Assembly (NCBI GenBank): GCA_023150945.1 | Contig: JAKLJX010000019.1 | Coordinates: 1-64,000 of the forward strand | Length of the DNA: 64,000 bases | Source: a bacterium | GTDB taxonomy: Bacteria > Zhuqueibacterota > Zhuqueibacteria > Zhuqueibacterales > Zhuqueibacteraceae | Direction: 5' to 3' | Shown here: one piece after another, positions 30,880 to 39,879 of the stretch | How the letters are laid out: each line of letters opens with the position of its first letter | How positions within the stretch are numbered: the stretch's first letter is position 1 | Made by a program: the position numbers and the translations under genes | The notes under the pieces: model-generated | Seen by the model: the letters and a program-made list of their open reading frames with translations, nothing else | Database searches by the model: none | Told to the model about the DNA's origin: nothing

Positions 30880-31779
30880 ATGCTGAAATCAAGCGTGTTC
30901 TTGTTGCTGGGTGTGATGCTTGCCCTGGGGTGCCGCGAACGGCCGGCCGATCGGGAGAATTCAGGCGATCGTCGCCGCGCCGCGCGGATGGAGAAGGATT
31001 ACCTGGTTGAAAAGCAGACGATACCGTTGACGGTTCAGAAGTCTTTGCGTTTGGAATTGGAGTGTACCGCCGGCCGCCTGGAACTGGCACCAATGACTTC
31101 CGGCGCGCTGGCAGAGCTGGATTTGGCCTTTGCCCGCGAAGAGCTGCGCCCGACCGTCGAATTTGACAGCACCGAGGCCGAAGCCACCCTGCGCGTTCGC
31201 AGCCCCCGCCAGCACACGGACAACATTGACTTCGACCGCCTGCGCGAAAACAACTGGCGTCTCAAGTTGTCGCCGCAGATTCCCATCACGTTTGATATCG
31301 AAGGCGGCGCCTTCGATGCCCTGCTCGATTTCAGCGGTTTGAAGGTCGCCGACCTCAAGCTCGACGTGGGTGCGGGCGAACTGGATCTTGAATTCAGTGG
31401 GCCCAATACGGAGTTGCCGGACCTGCGCATCAACTCCGGCGCCGCCTCGGTGGACGCGCGCGGCCTGTGTTTCGCCAACTTCCGGCGCTTCGTGTTCAAT
31501 GGCGGTGCCGGCAAGTCCGAGTTGGAATTCGACGGCAGCTATGCCGGCGAAGGCGAGGTCGAGCTGAATTTCGGCGTGGGCGTCAACACCGTCTTGCTCA
31601 ACCGCGAGCTGGGCGTGCGCATCCGCAAGGAAGGCTCGTTTCTGGCGCCCATGAGCTTGCGCGATTTCGTCAAACAGGGCGATACCTATTACTCTGAAAA
31701 CTACGAGAATGCCGCGGCCAAGCTCCATTTCGACATCAAAATGGGCGTGGGCCACACTTCGATCCGTTGGATCAAGTAA
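30880..31779 (+). CDS. Lipoprotein with toastrack-like (DUF2154/LiaF-type) domain
   Basis: A 299-aa lipoprotein (lipobox LALGC, Cys at about residue 18). The mature protein is built from repeated beta strands with the pattern KSLRLELECTAGRLELAP, KVADLKLDVGAGELDLEF and AGKSELEFDGSYAGEGEVEL, as in toastrack/DUF2154 and related adhesin-like beta-helical folds. GAGGTG lies 4-5 nt before the ATG at 30880. It is followed 24 nt later by a membrane phosphatase gene, so it may be the exported sensor or partner of that signalling protein (inference). Confidence 0.78.
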   Translation: MLKSSVFLLLGVMLALGCRERPADRENSGDRRRAARMEKDYLVEKQTIPLTVQKSLRLELECTAGRLELAPMTSGALAELDLAFAREELRPTVEFDSTEAEATLRVRSPRQHTDNIDFDRLRENNWRLKLSPQIPITFDIEGGAFDALLDFSGLKVADLKLDVGAGELDLEFSGPNTELPDLRINSGAASVDARGLCFANFRRFVFNGGAGKSELEFDGSYAGEGEVELNFGVGVNTVLLNRELGVRIRKEGSFLAPMSLRDFVKQGDTYYSENYENAAAKLHFDIKMGVGHTSIRWIK

Positions 31780-31803
31780 CTGCGATGCGGTGCTGCCACG
31801 ATC

Positions 31804-34233
31804 ATGAATTCTGAAGCCAAGCCTGCCTCTCCCCGCGAAAATCTCCTGCTGCTCGTGCTGGCGCTCGCGGGCGCGGCGCTGTTTTTCGCGCTGTTTCAGC
31901 GCGTGACCCCGGCCGCGAAACTGGGCCTCGAACTCAACCGCAGTGAGGCCGAAGCCACGGCGCGTGATTATCTCAAAGCGCTCGACCACAGCGCCGCCGG
32001 TTTCGACTACAACGTCACGCTGATCATCGACAACAAGCTGGAAAGCTTTCTGCAGGCGCAGAACGCCACGGTGGCACAGCGTGAAATCATCAGCCGCCAT
32101 CATCCGGTGGCGGCGTGGGAGGTGATTTTTCGCCATCCCGAAACCAGCGAACGCTTCGAGCTCCGGCTTTCCCCGCAGGGCCAGGTGTTTCACTGCGAGC
32201 ATTTGCTGCCCTCCAACGTCGAGGGGGAGCGCATCCCGCTGGCCTCCGCGCGCCTGCTGGTCCGTGACTTCCTGGCGCAGCACAAGGGCATCGATTGGCA
32301 GGCCTACGAAACCGTGGACGCGCAGATGATCAAGCAGGAAGCGCGCACGGATCACAACTTTATTTGGGAAAATCGCGCGCCGGCCGCCGGCGGCTTGCGG
32401 CTGCGCTTGAAAGCAATCGTGTTGGGCGACAAGGTCGGCGGCTGGATGCAGCAGGTGCAGTACCCGCGCGAGTTTTCGGAGTGGTATACCCGCCGCCTCA
32501 ACACCGCCAACTGGTTCAAAGCCGCCGAGCAGGTGTTGCTCATTCTCATCTTCGTCATCAGTTTGGTGATTTTCGTTCTGCGCTTCCGCGCCGGCGAGGT
32601 CGGTTTGCGCAACGCCCTGTTGCTCGCCGGTTTCGTTTTCATCTGCGTGCTGTTGTTGTTCATCAATGTGCTGCCGGCGCAGGCGATCATCCGCGAGGGC
32701 CTGCTCTCCGACAACCGCAGTTTCTTCGTTTTCGCCACCTACCTCAATCTGCTGCTGATGACCCTGGCGGTGACGGTCGGCATCTTCATGGTGTGGATGA
32801 GCGGTGAATCGCTCACCCGGGAAGTCTGGCCCGAGAAGCTGCGCGCCTTTGACGCCCTCTTCACCGGCCGCCTGTTCTTTCCCGAGCTGGGCCAGGCACT
32901 GCTGCGCGGCAGCGGGTTGGCGTTCATCTATTTGGGCGCGGGCTATCTGCTATCCCACTTCTTGGTGAAGCAGCCCCGGCTGTGGCTGGTGGCCGGGCCT
33001 TACGACGAGGAAGTCTTTGCCGCGTTTGTGCCGTTTGGCCTGCCGCTACTGCTCGGCGTTTACAACAGCATTCTGCTCACCGCCTACGCGCCGCTGTTCA
33101 CGCTGGGTTTCTTGCGGCGCCGTTTTCGCCAAACTTTCACGGCCGTTCTGCTCACACTGTTCTTTTTCGGCACCGTGTTCGACGGCATTTTCACCATTCA
33201 CGATCGCTGGCTGCAAGCAGGGCTGGCGTTGGTGATCGGCATTGCCATCTACGTTTTCTATCTGCGTTATGACTTGCTCACGGTGACGGCGGGCTTGGGC
33301 ATGGCAACGGCGTTGCCCAGCGCAATGAGCATGGCGGTGCAGCCGGACGGCGTTTTTCGCGCCGCCGGCGTGGTGTCGCTCGGCCTGCTCGCCGGTTTGT
33401 TGATCTACGGGTATGCCGCCGGCCGCCGCGGCAAGCCGGTCAGCGACCGCGCCATCACGCCGCGCTATGTGCGCTATCTCACCGAACGCGAGCGCCTGAA
33501 GATGGAGCTCGAAATCGCGCGCAAGGCGCAACTGCGCATGCTGCCGCAGTACATTCCTCAACTCGCCGGCCTCGACATTGCCGCGTGCTCCGAGCCGGCC
33601 AAGGAGGTCGGCGGCGATTACTATGACTTCGTGACGCTCGACGAAAACCGCCTGGGCGTGGTGATCGGCGACGTCTCCGGCAAGGGCATGCCGGCTGCGC
33701 TCTACATGACCCTCACCAAGGGTTTCCTGCAGGCGCATGCCTCACCGCACGCCTCGCCCAAGGAGATTCTCTGCCGCATCAATCGCGGTTTCTATGCCAC
33801 TGCCGATCGCAACATGTTCGTGAGCCTGTTCTATCTCGTGATCGATCCCGTCACCCGCCGCCTGACCTGCGCGCGCGCCGGCCACAATCCCATCATCGTA
33901 CACCAGTGCAACGGCGGCGGCGTGCGGCTGCTGCAGCCGCCGGGCATTGCGCTCGGCCTGGAGCGTGGGGAAATCTTCGAGCGCATCATTCAACAAGAAC
34001 AGCACACGCTGGCGGCGGGCGACACCCTGGTGTTGTATACCGACGGCCTCACCGAAGCCATGAACCACCGCCGGGAGGAATTCGGTGAGCGCCGCCTGCT
34101 GGAGTTGATTGCCCGCAACCACAACGGCAGCGCCAGCAGCCTGCTCGAGGCCATTCGCAATGCGCACCGCCAATTCATCGGCCGCGAGGATCAGTACGAT
34201 GATTTGACCTGCGTGGTGGTGAAGATCAGCTAG
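31804..34233 (+). CDS. Membrane-bound PP2C-type phosphatase (SpoIIE/RsbU family)
   Basis: An 809-aa protein. One N-terminal membrane helix (about 14-33) is followed by an extracytoplasmic domain (about 35-230), then a block of about ten membrane helices (about 238-525), a linker helix (YVRYLTERERLKMELEIARKAQ begins it), and a C-terminal SpoIIE phosphatase domain. Metal-binding motifs are intact: GGDYYDF (603-609), DVSGKG (623-628), DGLTEA (747-752) and DQYDDLT (796-802). RsbU-type enzymes dephosphorylate anti-anti-sigma factors; no such partner or anti-sigma kinase is next to it. The gene is the second of a likely three-gene unit. Confidence 0.9.
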   Translation: MNSEAKPASPRENLLLLVLALAGAALFFALFQRVTPAAKLGLELNRSEAEATARDYLKALDHSAAGFDYNVTLIIDNKLESFLQAQNATVAQREIISRHHPVAAWEVIFRHPETSERFELRLSPQGQVFHCEHLLPSNVEGERIPLASARLLVRDFLAQHKGIDWQAYETVDAQMIKQEARTDHNFIWENRAPAAGGLRLRLKAIVLGDKVGGWMQQVQYPREFSEWYTRRLNTANWFKAAEQVLLILIFVISLVIFVLRFRAGEVGLRNALLLAGFVFICVLLLFINVLPAQAIIREGLLSDNRSFFVFATYLNLLLMTLAVTVGIFMVWMSGESLTREVWPEKLRAFDALFTGRLFFPELGQALLRGSGLAFIYLGAGYLLSHFLVKQPRLWLVAGPYDEEVFAAFVPFGLPLLLGVYNSILLTAYAPLFTLGFLRRRFRQTFTAVLLTLFFFGTVFDGIFTIHDRWLQAGLALVIGIAIYVFYLRYDLLTVTAGLGMATALPSAMSMAVQPDGVFRAAGVVSLGLLAGLLIYGYAAGRRGKPVSDRAITPRYVRYLTERERLKMELEIARKAQLRMLPQYIPQLAGLDIAACSEPAKEVGGDYYDFVTLDENRLGVVIGDVSGKGMPAALYMTLTKGFLQAHASPHASPKEILCRINRGFYATADRNMFVSLFYLVIDPVTRRLTCARAGHNPIIVHQCNGGGVRLLQPPGIALGLERGEIFERIIQQEQHTLAAGDTLVLYTDGLTEAMNHRREEFGERRLLELIARNHNGSASSLLEAIRNAHRQFIGREDQYDDLTCVVVKIS

Positions 34234-34305
34234 CGCACCCCGCCGCCCCGCCGCGGCCCGGGAATCCCATCCCCATTTTCCGCTTTACTCGAGGAGTCAG
34301 CAGAC

Positions 34306-35484
34306 ATGGTTCCCCACCTGCGCGACGATTTCAACCGCCGCTTCACCGCTGCGCGCTATCAAAATTTCCTCAAGATGCTGGATGAGGCCGCCGGCGCCAA
34401 AGTCGAATTCCGCGTGTGCGAGACCCCGGTGTTCATGCCCGAGGCGGTGCGGTTGAATTTCCAGCAGGCCGCGCTGGAACTGATGCAGCAGGTCAGCCAG
34501 CCCGCCTACCTCGCGGCGTCGCTGGCCGCTGTGCCCGCCGCCTTCCGCGTGCCGCACGACGATGAGCATCCCCTGTTTTTGGCCATCGACTTTGCCATCA
34601 CACAGGATGACAACGGCCGGATGCAACCCAAGCTCATCGAGCTGCAGGGTTTTCCTTCGCTCTATGCCTACCAGCTCGTGCTGTGCCAAACTTTCATGCG
34701 CGCCTACGAGCTGGGCGAGCTGCGCTATCTTTTGGATGATTTGAGCGAGGCGGAATACCTCCGCATGTTTTGCACGGCGCTGCTCGCCGGCCATGATCCG
34801 GAAAACGTCATCCTGATGGAAATCGAGCCGGAGCAACAGAAAACCGCGGTGGATTTCGTGTGCACCGAACGCTTCACCGGGGTGAAGGCGGTGTGCATCA
34901 CACAAGTGAAGAAGCGCGGCCGCCGCCTGTTCTACACCGCCAGCGGCCGGGAGATTCCAATTCACCGCATCTACAATCGCGTCATCATCGATGAGTTCGT
35001 CAAGAAAGGCCTGCCCATCGCTTTCGACTTTCGCGATGACTTGGAGGTGGAGTGGGCCGGGCATCCGAACTGGTATTTTCGCATCAGCAAATTTTCCCTG
35101 CCTTATCTCGACCATCCGGCGGTGCCGCGCACATTCTTTCTGCACACGCTCGAACGCTATCCCGAGCCGCTCAGTCACTATGTTCTGAAGCCGCTGTTCT
35201 CGTTTGCCGGCAGCGGCGTGGTAATCGACTTGAGCCGCGACCAGCTCGACGCGATTCCGGCAGCCGAACGCCGCAACTACATCCTGCAGGAGAAGATCTC
35301 TTACGCGCCGGTCATCCAAACGCCCAACGAGCCGGCCAAAGCCGAAATCCGCATGATGTTCATTTGGCATGATCAGCCCCGGCTGGTGAACTGGCTCGCC
35401 CGTCTGAGCAAAGGCAAGATGATGGGAGTCGATTACAACAAGAACAAGGATTGGATCGGATCTTCGGGATGCTTGTACGAATGA
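34306..35484 (+). CDS. ATP-grasp-like protein of unknown substrate
   Basis: A 392-aa soluble protein. The central part has features of an ATP-grasp or glutathionylspermidine-synthase-like fold: QPKLIELQGFPSLYAYQ, IYNRVIIDEFVKKG, HYVLKPLFSFAGSGVVIDLS (lysine plus glycine-rich loop) and YILQEKISYAP, ending with the acidic AEIRMMFIW strand. The catalytic assignment is tentative. GAGGAG lies 9 nt before the ATG. It follows the phosphatase by 72 nt on the same strand. I know similar proteins only as hypotheticals. Confidence 0.65.
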   Translation: MVPHLRDDFNRRFTAARYQNFLKMLDEAAGAKVEFRVCETPVFMPEAVRLNFQQAALELMQQVSQPAYLAASLAAVPAAFRVPHDDEHPLFLAIDFAITQDDNGRMQPKLIELQGFPSLYAYQLVLCQTFMRAYELGELRYLLDDLSEAEYLRMFCTALLAGHDPENVILMEIEPEQQKTAVDFVCTERFTGVKAVCITQVKKRGRRLFYTASGREIPIHRIYNRVIIDEFVKKGLPIAFDFRDDLEVEWAGHPNWYFRISKFSLPYLDHPAVPRTFFLHTLERYPEPLSHYVLKPLFSFAGSGVVIDLSRDQLDAIPAAERRNYILQEKISYAPVIQTPNEPAKAEIRMMFIWHDQPRLVNWLARLSKGKMMGVDYNKNKDWIGSSGCLYE

Positions 35485-35548
35485 AGCGCCCGGCCGCCGC
35501 GGAGACGCAGATAGTGCCCATCCAAAAACACCGCCGCCCGGGCGCTTC
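35483..35548. repeat. Inverted repeat after the ATP-grasp-like gene
   Basis: A perfect 11-bp inverted repeat (GAAGCGCCCGG at 35483-35493 and its complement at 35538-35548, 44-nt spacer) overlaps the stop codon of the ATP-grasp-like gene. It could act in termination or mRNA stability, but there is no T-tract. Confidence 0.4.
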
Positions 35549-35824
35549 GTCATGAGCAAGAGCGAGTTGCATTTGACTTGTGCACGCTTCAGGGCCAAGC
35601 GCCCGGGCAGTTTTTCCACTTCTGGACAGACACCAGATAACTTGCCCACCGCTGCGCTGCTGCGCCGGTTCTCGACTGCCCGGCGCCGCAACGGTTTGAT
35701 GAAAATAGAAGCGCCCAATCATTTTGCCCCAAAAGCGATTCGCCCAGTTGGTTTGTTGAATTCCACGTTGACTGGCACAAACCCATCGCCTCCCTCCAGC
35801 GCCTCAATTCAAAAAGGAGTCTTG
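35549..35824. other. Intergenic region, no gene seen
   Basis: Together with the inverted repeat before it, this makes a gap of about 340 nt. An open frame runs through it into the next gene but shows no domain-like sequence, and the next gene has its own strong ribosome site and signal peptide. Confidence 0.45.
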
Positions 35825-37480
35825 ATGATCCGGCACTTGCGGCCCGCCCTTGCCCTGCTGGTGTGCATGAGCTTCTCTCTGCTGTTCGCGCAAAACACCC
35901 CCAATCTGCGGCTGTTGTGCGTGATCGATCCCACGCCGGCACCCGGCAATCCCGTGCGCTACAGCGAGGTCACGGGCTGCGGCGATCTCGCCTTTCTCGC
36001 CGGCTGGAGTTTCAACGGCGTCGCGCGCAACGTGTATGTCTATGAGGTCAGCGACCCGGCCGCGCCCCGCCAGCTCGCGGTGGTGCCGAGCAGCGGCTCG
36101 GTGTATGACGTGCAGATGCATGGCCGTTATCTCTTTGTGGCGGCGCAGAATCAAAACTACATTGACGTGTTTGATCTCATCGTTCCCGCCGCGCCGATAC
36201 TGGTGAATCACTTCGAACCGCGCACGCCCAGCATCAGCCCGCATACGTTTTGGGTCGCGGGCAACGCGCTCTACATTGCCGACAACTTCGCGCCCGGCAT
36301 CAGTGTTTTTGACATCGCCGACCGGCGGAACTTCATCGCCAAAGGGGTGATCAATCAGGGCTTTGGCACTTCGCATGACAACACCGTCATACGCGGCAAG
36401 CTCTACGCTGCCTTCATTTTCCCGCCCGCCGGGCTGTGGCTGGCGGATGTGCGTGAACCGTTCTCGCCAAGAAATCTTGCCACTGCGCGTTATCCCGGCG
36501 CGGGCACGCACAACGCCTGGCCGACCGAAGACGAGCGCTACGTGCTCACCACCGACGAAATCGGCGCCACGGCGCACAATCTCAAAATTTGGGACGCGCA
36601 GGCGCCCGGCAGTCTCAATCTCGTGGCGGAATATGAAGCCCGGCCCGGTGCGATCGTGCACAACGTCTACGTGCGCGGCCGCTACGCCTACATGAGTTAC
36701 TACTGCGACGGCATCCGCATCGTCGATATTCTTGATCCGCTGCGGCCGGTGGAAGTCGCAGCGTATGATTTGAACGGCAATGCGCCGTGCAGCGGTTACA
36801 GCTCGACCTGGGGCATCTATCCCTTTGCGCGGAATATTTATGTGAGTGACATGAATCTCGGCTTGCACGTTTTCGAGTTCGATCAACATCCTGCGGCCAA
36901 TCTCAAGGGCCGCGTGCAGGAGGCGGCCACCGGCGCTGCGATTGCCGGTGCCTATGTCTATTTGCCGGAGGAATTCCCCACCACTCGCAGCGATGCTGAC
37001 GGCAACTATGAACTGCCGTGGTTCAAGGAAGGTGAAGTGCGGGTGGCGGCGGAGGCGCGCGGTTATCGCGGCGACACTTTGTTGGTCGAGGTGACGAGCA
37101 GCGGCATCACGCAGGTGGATTTCTTCTTGCAGAAGACAGCAACGCCGCTGGCCGGCCGGCCGCAGCCTTCTGCGCCGCGCGATTTCGCGCTGCTGCCAGG
37201 CTTTCCCAACCCGTTTTCAGCGAGCGTGCTGGCGGCGAAGGGAGGCGCCACGCGGCTCGCCTACCGGTTGCCGGAGCTGGCGCCGGTGCGGCTGGAGATT
37301 CGGAACATGCTGGGCCAGCGCGTGAGGACGTTGGTTGATCGGGTTCAGAATGCCGGCGAGTACCAGGTGAGTTGGGACGGCAGGGACGAGACCGGCCGGC
37401 CTTGCAGTGCGGGCGTTTACTTCGTGAAGCTGCAAGCAGGTGCGCAGGTGCAGCAGCAGAGGTTGACGGTGGTGAAGTGA
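35825..37480 (+). CDS. Secreted LVIVD-repeat beta-propeller-like protein with sorting-type tail
   Basis: A 551-aa exported protein. The signal peptide (1-21, ending LLFAQ) starts at an ATG with AAGGAG 5 nt upstream. Residues about 25-360 contain LVIVD-type propeller blades (YVYEVSDPAAPRQLAVV, VFDIADRRNFIA, RIVDILDPLRPVEVAAYDL). A carboxypeptidase-regulatory-like Ig domain follows (about 365-440, LKGRVQEAATGAAIAGAYV). The C-terminus (about 460-551) is an FlgD-like/T9SS-type tail with LPGFPNPF and VSWDGRDETG...GVYFVKL. It is probably displayed on or released from the cell surface. Confidence 0.85.
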   Translation: MIRHLRPALALLVCMSFSLLFAQNTPNLRLLCVIDPTPAPGNPVRYSEVTGCGDLAFLAGWSFNGVARNVYVYEVSDPAAPRQLAVVPSSGSVYDVQMHGRYLFVAAQNQNYIDVFDLIVPAAPILVNHFEPRTPSISPHTFWVAGNALYIADNFAPGISVFDIADRRNFIAKGVINQGFGTSHDNTVIRGKLYAAFIFPPAGLWLADVREPFSPRNLATARYPGAGTHNAWPTEDERYVLTTDEIGATAHNLKIWDAQAPGSLNLVAEYEARPGAIVHNVYVRGRYAYMSYYCDGIRIVDILDPLRPVEVAAYDLNGNAPCSGYSSTWGIYPFARNIYVSDMNLGLHVFEFDQHPAANLKGRVQEAATGAAIAGAYVYLPEEFPTTRSDADGNYELPWFKEGEVRVAAEARGYRGDTLLVEVTSSGITQVDFFLQKTATPLAGRPQPSAPRDFALLPGFPNPFSASVLAAKGGATRLAYRLPELAPVRLEIRNMLGQRVRTLVDRVQNAGEYQVSWDGRDETGRPCSAGVYFVKLQAGAQVQQQRLTVVK

Positions 37481-37535
37481 GCGTTGTACCACGAAACACT
37501 CGAAATACACGAAATACTTCTGAGTGATTCCGAGC

Positions 37536-37607
37536 GTCATTCAGCAAGGAATCCTGTGAGGCGCAAGGCAGCGTGCCTGGGTCATCACAGGATCCCTGCT
37601 GGATGAC
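37536..37607. repeat. MITE-like element with GTCAT...ATGAC ends (copy 1)
   Basis: The left arm (37536-37559) and right arm (37585-37607) are imperfect inverted repeats of about 23-24 nt with three differences, separated by 25 nt. The left arm also resembles 59730-59752, and both elements end with GCTGGATGAC. It sits between convergent genes and may serve as a bidirectional terminator. Confidence 0.55.
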
Positions 37608-37632
37608 AAGAGGAGATTCCAATTCCCGCAGC

Positions 37633-39669
37633 TCAGGCCGCCCGCGCCCGGCGCAGCGGAATGACCACCAGGGCAAACACGATCACGCCGAACATCAGCA
37701 GCGACATCCACGCCCCGCCGTTGCCGGCGACAAAGTCAAATTCCGCCACGCCGAACAGCAGCCTGGTGATCGACTCGAAATTCTCGAACGCCAACACCAA
37801 CCCCGCCAACAGCACACCGGTGAGCGCCTCCCCGGCAATCAAGCCCGAGGCGATAAGCGTGCCGGTATTTTCGACGTTTTCTTTTGCCCCCGCCGCCAAC
37901 TTCCTGCCGGCCACCCAGCGATCGACAAATAGCCGGATCAAGCCGCCGGTGAAAATCGCGAACGTGGTTTCGAAGGGCAAATACATGCCCACCGCGATCA
38001 GCATCGGCGAGGGCGCTTTGATCAAAATCAGCGCGCCGGAGAAGCACATGCCGAAGATGATCAAGCCCCACGGCATCTCGCCGCCGACAATGCCTTTGGC
38101 GAGCTGCGCCATCAATCCGGCTTGCGGCGCCGGCAGCAGGCGGTCGCCAATGCCGATGCCGCCGCTTTTGAGATTGCCTTCGTGCAAAATGATGATGGGC
38201 GCCACCAGCACAAAAGCGACCACGATGGTGCTCAATAAACAGGTGATTTCCATTTTGCGCGGGGTGCCGCCGAGCAAATGGCCGACCTTGAGGTCTTGAA
38301 TCATGTCGCCGGCCATCGAAGTGGCGCAGGCCACCACCGCCGCCACGCCGAGCACCGCGCCCACGCCGCGCAGCCCGGTCACGCCGAAAGCCACCATCAG
38401 CAACGCGGCGATCACCAGCGTGGAAAGCGTCAAGCCCGACACCGGTTGATTCGAGCCGCCCACCAATCCCACCAGCCAGCCGCCCACCGCCGACAGCAGG
38501 AAGCCCATCACCAGCATCACCACCGCCGAGACGATCGCGCCGGTGACGCTTTGGCTGAAATAGTAATATAGCAGGCTCATGGGCACCACCAACACCGCGG
38601 TGGCGATGAGAATGATCTTGGGATCGAGATCCTGCTCCAGTCGCGACGGCGAAACCACGCGGCTGCCCTTGCGCAACGCGCGCTGAAACGCTTCACCCAG
38701 CGCGCCGCGCAGGCCCCACATGGTCTTCATCGCGCCCACGATCATCGCGCCCACGGCAATCGGCCGCACCTGGTTGTACCAAATCGAAAAGATGACTTCA
38801 CTCATCTCCGGCGAGGCGCCGGACAGCATGAGGCGGCCGGGCAGTTCCGGATTGAGAAACACGGCCAGCGGAATGAAAACCAGCCAGGCAAGCACGCCGC
38901 CGGTAAAATTGATGGCAGCGACTTCATAACCGATGATGTAACCCACGCCCATGAGCGCCGGCGAAATTGCCGGCGTCGACAAGCGCAGTGCGCCGGTGTG
39001 CGCCACGTCGCCCATGGGGGTGCGATTGCTGCTGAAGTGGTGAATAAGCGATTGCGGCAGGCGAACCACCGTTTCCAGGCTTTCGCGAAAGATGGCGAGG
39101 CCCTTGCTGTCCTTGAAGATTTGGATCAGCATGCCCAAACCCATGGCGCCGAAGATGTACTTGGCGCCGCTTTCGCCATGCTGGCCGGCCTTGACGATTT
39201 CAAAGCAGGCGCGGCTCTCGGGAAAAGGCAGATCGGAATCGACGGTCAACGTGCGGCGCAGCAAGATGATGAAGAGCACGCCCAGCACACCGCCGATAAG
39301 CAGCATCATCGAGGTTTCCCAATAGCGGAAACTCGTCCACAAGCGCTCGCCGTTCATTTCCACGATGACGAACGCCGGCACGGTAAAGATGGCGCCCGCC
39401 ACCAGGGCCTCGCCCACCGCCGCGGCGATACGCATGGTATTCTGCTCGAGAATGCTGCCGCGAAAGAACGGCAGCCGAAACGCGGCAATGGCAATCACCG
39501 CCGCCGGGAACGTCGCGGATACGGTCTGGCCGGCTTTCAGTCCGAGATAGGCATTGGCGGCGCCCAACACCGCGGCCATCACCAGGCCGAGGATGAGCGC
39601 CTTGGCCGTCATTTCCGGCATCGAGGTTTCTGCAGGAACATAAGGCTGCTCGCCAGGTTTTTCCGGCAT
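37633..39669 (-). CDS. OPT-family oligopeptide transporter
   Basis: A 678-aa polytopic membrane protein with about 14-16 helices and no signal peptide. Family motifs include NAYLGLKAGQTVSATFPAAV near residue 39, FPESRACFEIVKAG, and DMIQDLKVGHLLGGTPRKM. Bacterial OPT members take up oligopeptides or metal-chelates by proton symport. GGGAGGAAGG lies directly before the ATG at 39669. It lies alone in its orientation block, about 210 nt downstream of the second DUF5916 gene. The peptide versus siderophore preference cannot be read from the sequence. Confidence 0.93.
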   Translation of the reverse strand: MPEKPGEQPYVPAETSMPEMTAKALILGLVMAAVLGAANAYLGLKAGQTVSATFPAAVIAIAAFRLPFFRGSILEQNTMRIAAAVGEALVAGAIFTVPAFVIVEMNGERLWTSFRYWETSMMLLIGGVLGVLFIILLRRTLTVDSDLPFPESRACFEIVKAGQHGESGAKYIFGAMGLGMLIQIFKDSKGLAIFRESLETVVRLPQSLIHHFSSNRTPMGDVAHTGALRLSTPAISPALMGVGYIIGYEVAAINFTGGVLAWLVFIPLAVFLNPELPGRLMLSGASPEMSEVIFSIWYNQVRPIAVGAMIVGAMKTMWGLRGALGEAFQRALRKGSRVVSPSRLEQDLDPKIILIATAVLVVPMSLLYYYFSQSVTGAIVSAVVMLVMGFLLSAVGGWLVGLVGGSNQPVSGLTLSTLVIAALLMVAFGVTGLRGVGAVLGVAAVVACATSMAGDMIQDLKVGHLLGGTPRKMEITCLLSTIVVAFVLVAPIIILHEGNLKSGGIGIGDRLLPAPQAGLMAQLAKGIVGGEMPWGLIIFGMCFSGALILIKAPSPMLIAVGMYLPFETTFAIFTGGLIRLFVDRWVAGRKLAAGAKENVENTGTLIASGLIAGEALTGVLLAGLVLAFENFESITRLLFGVAEFDFVAGNGGAWMSLLMFGVIVFALVVIPLRRARAA

Positions 39670-39879
39670 TCCTTCCTCCCTTCGGGTTCAAGTGGTTTCA
39701 GACAGCAGCTCGTGATGAGATCGGCAACGCGTCTTTACCAGCTCCGCGCACAAGGAAACTGCTTTCGCATTGGATTATTCAGAAGAGTTTTGTGAAGTAC
39801 TCGGCGCTGAGCATGAATTTCCACAGCGTCCTTACAGGATAACAGCGATGGTGGAGGCATTTTTCAAAGTAACCGTGCG

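Noticed and set aside
30426..31010. 194-codon plus-strand frame before the toastrack lipoprotein
   Set aside because: Overlaps the lipoprotein start in another frame and has no ribosome site; the lipoprotein has a clear signal and lipobox.
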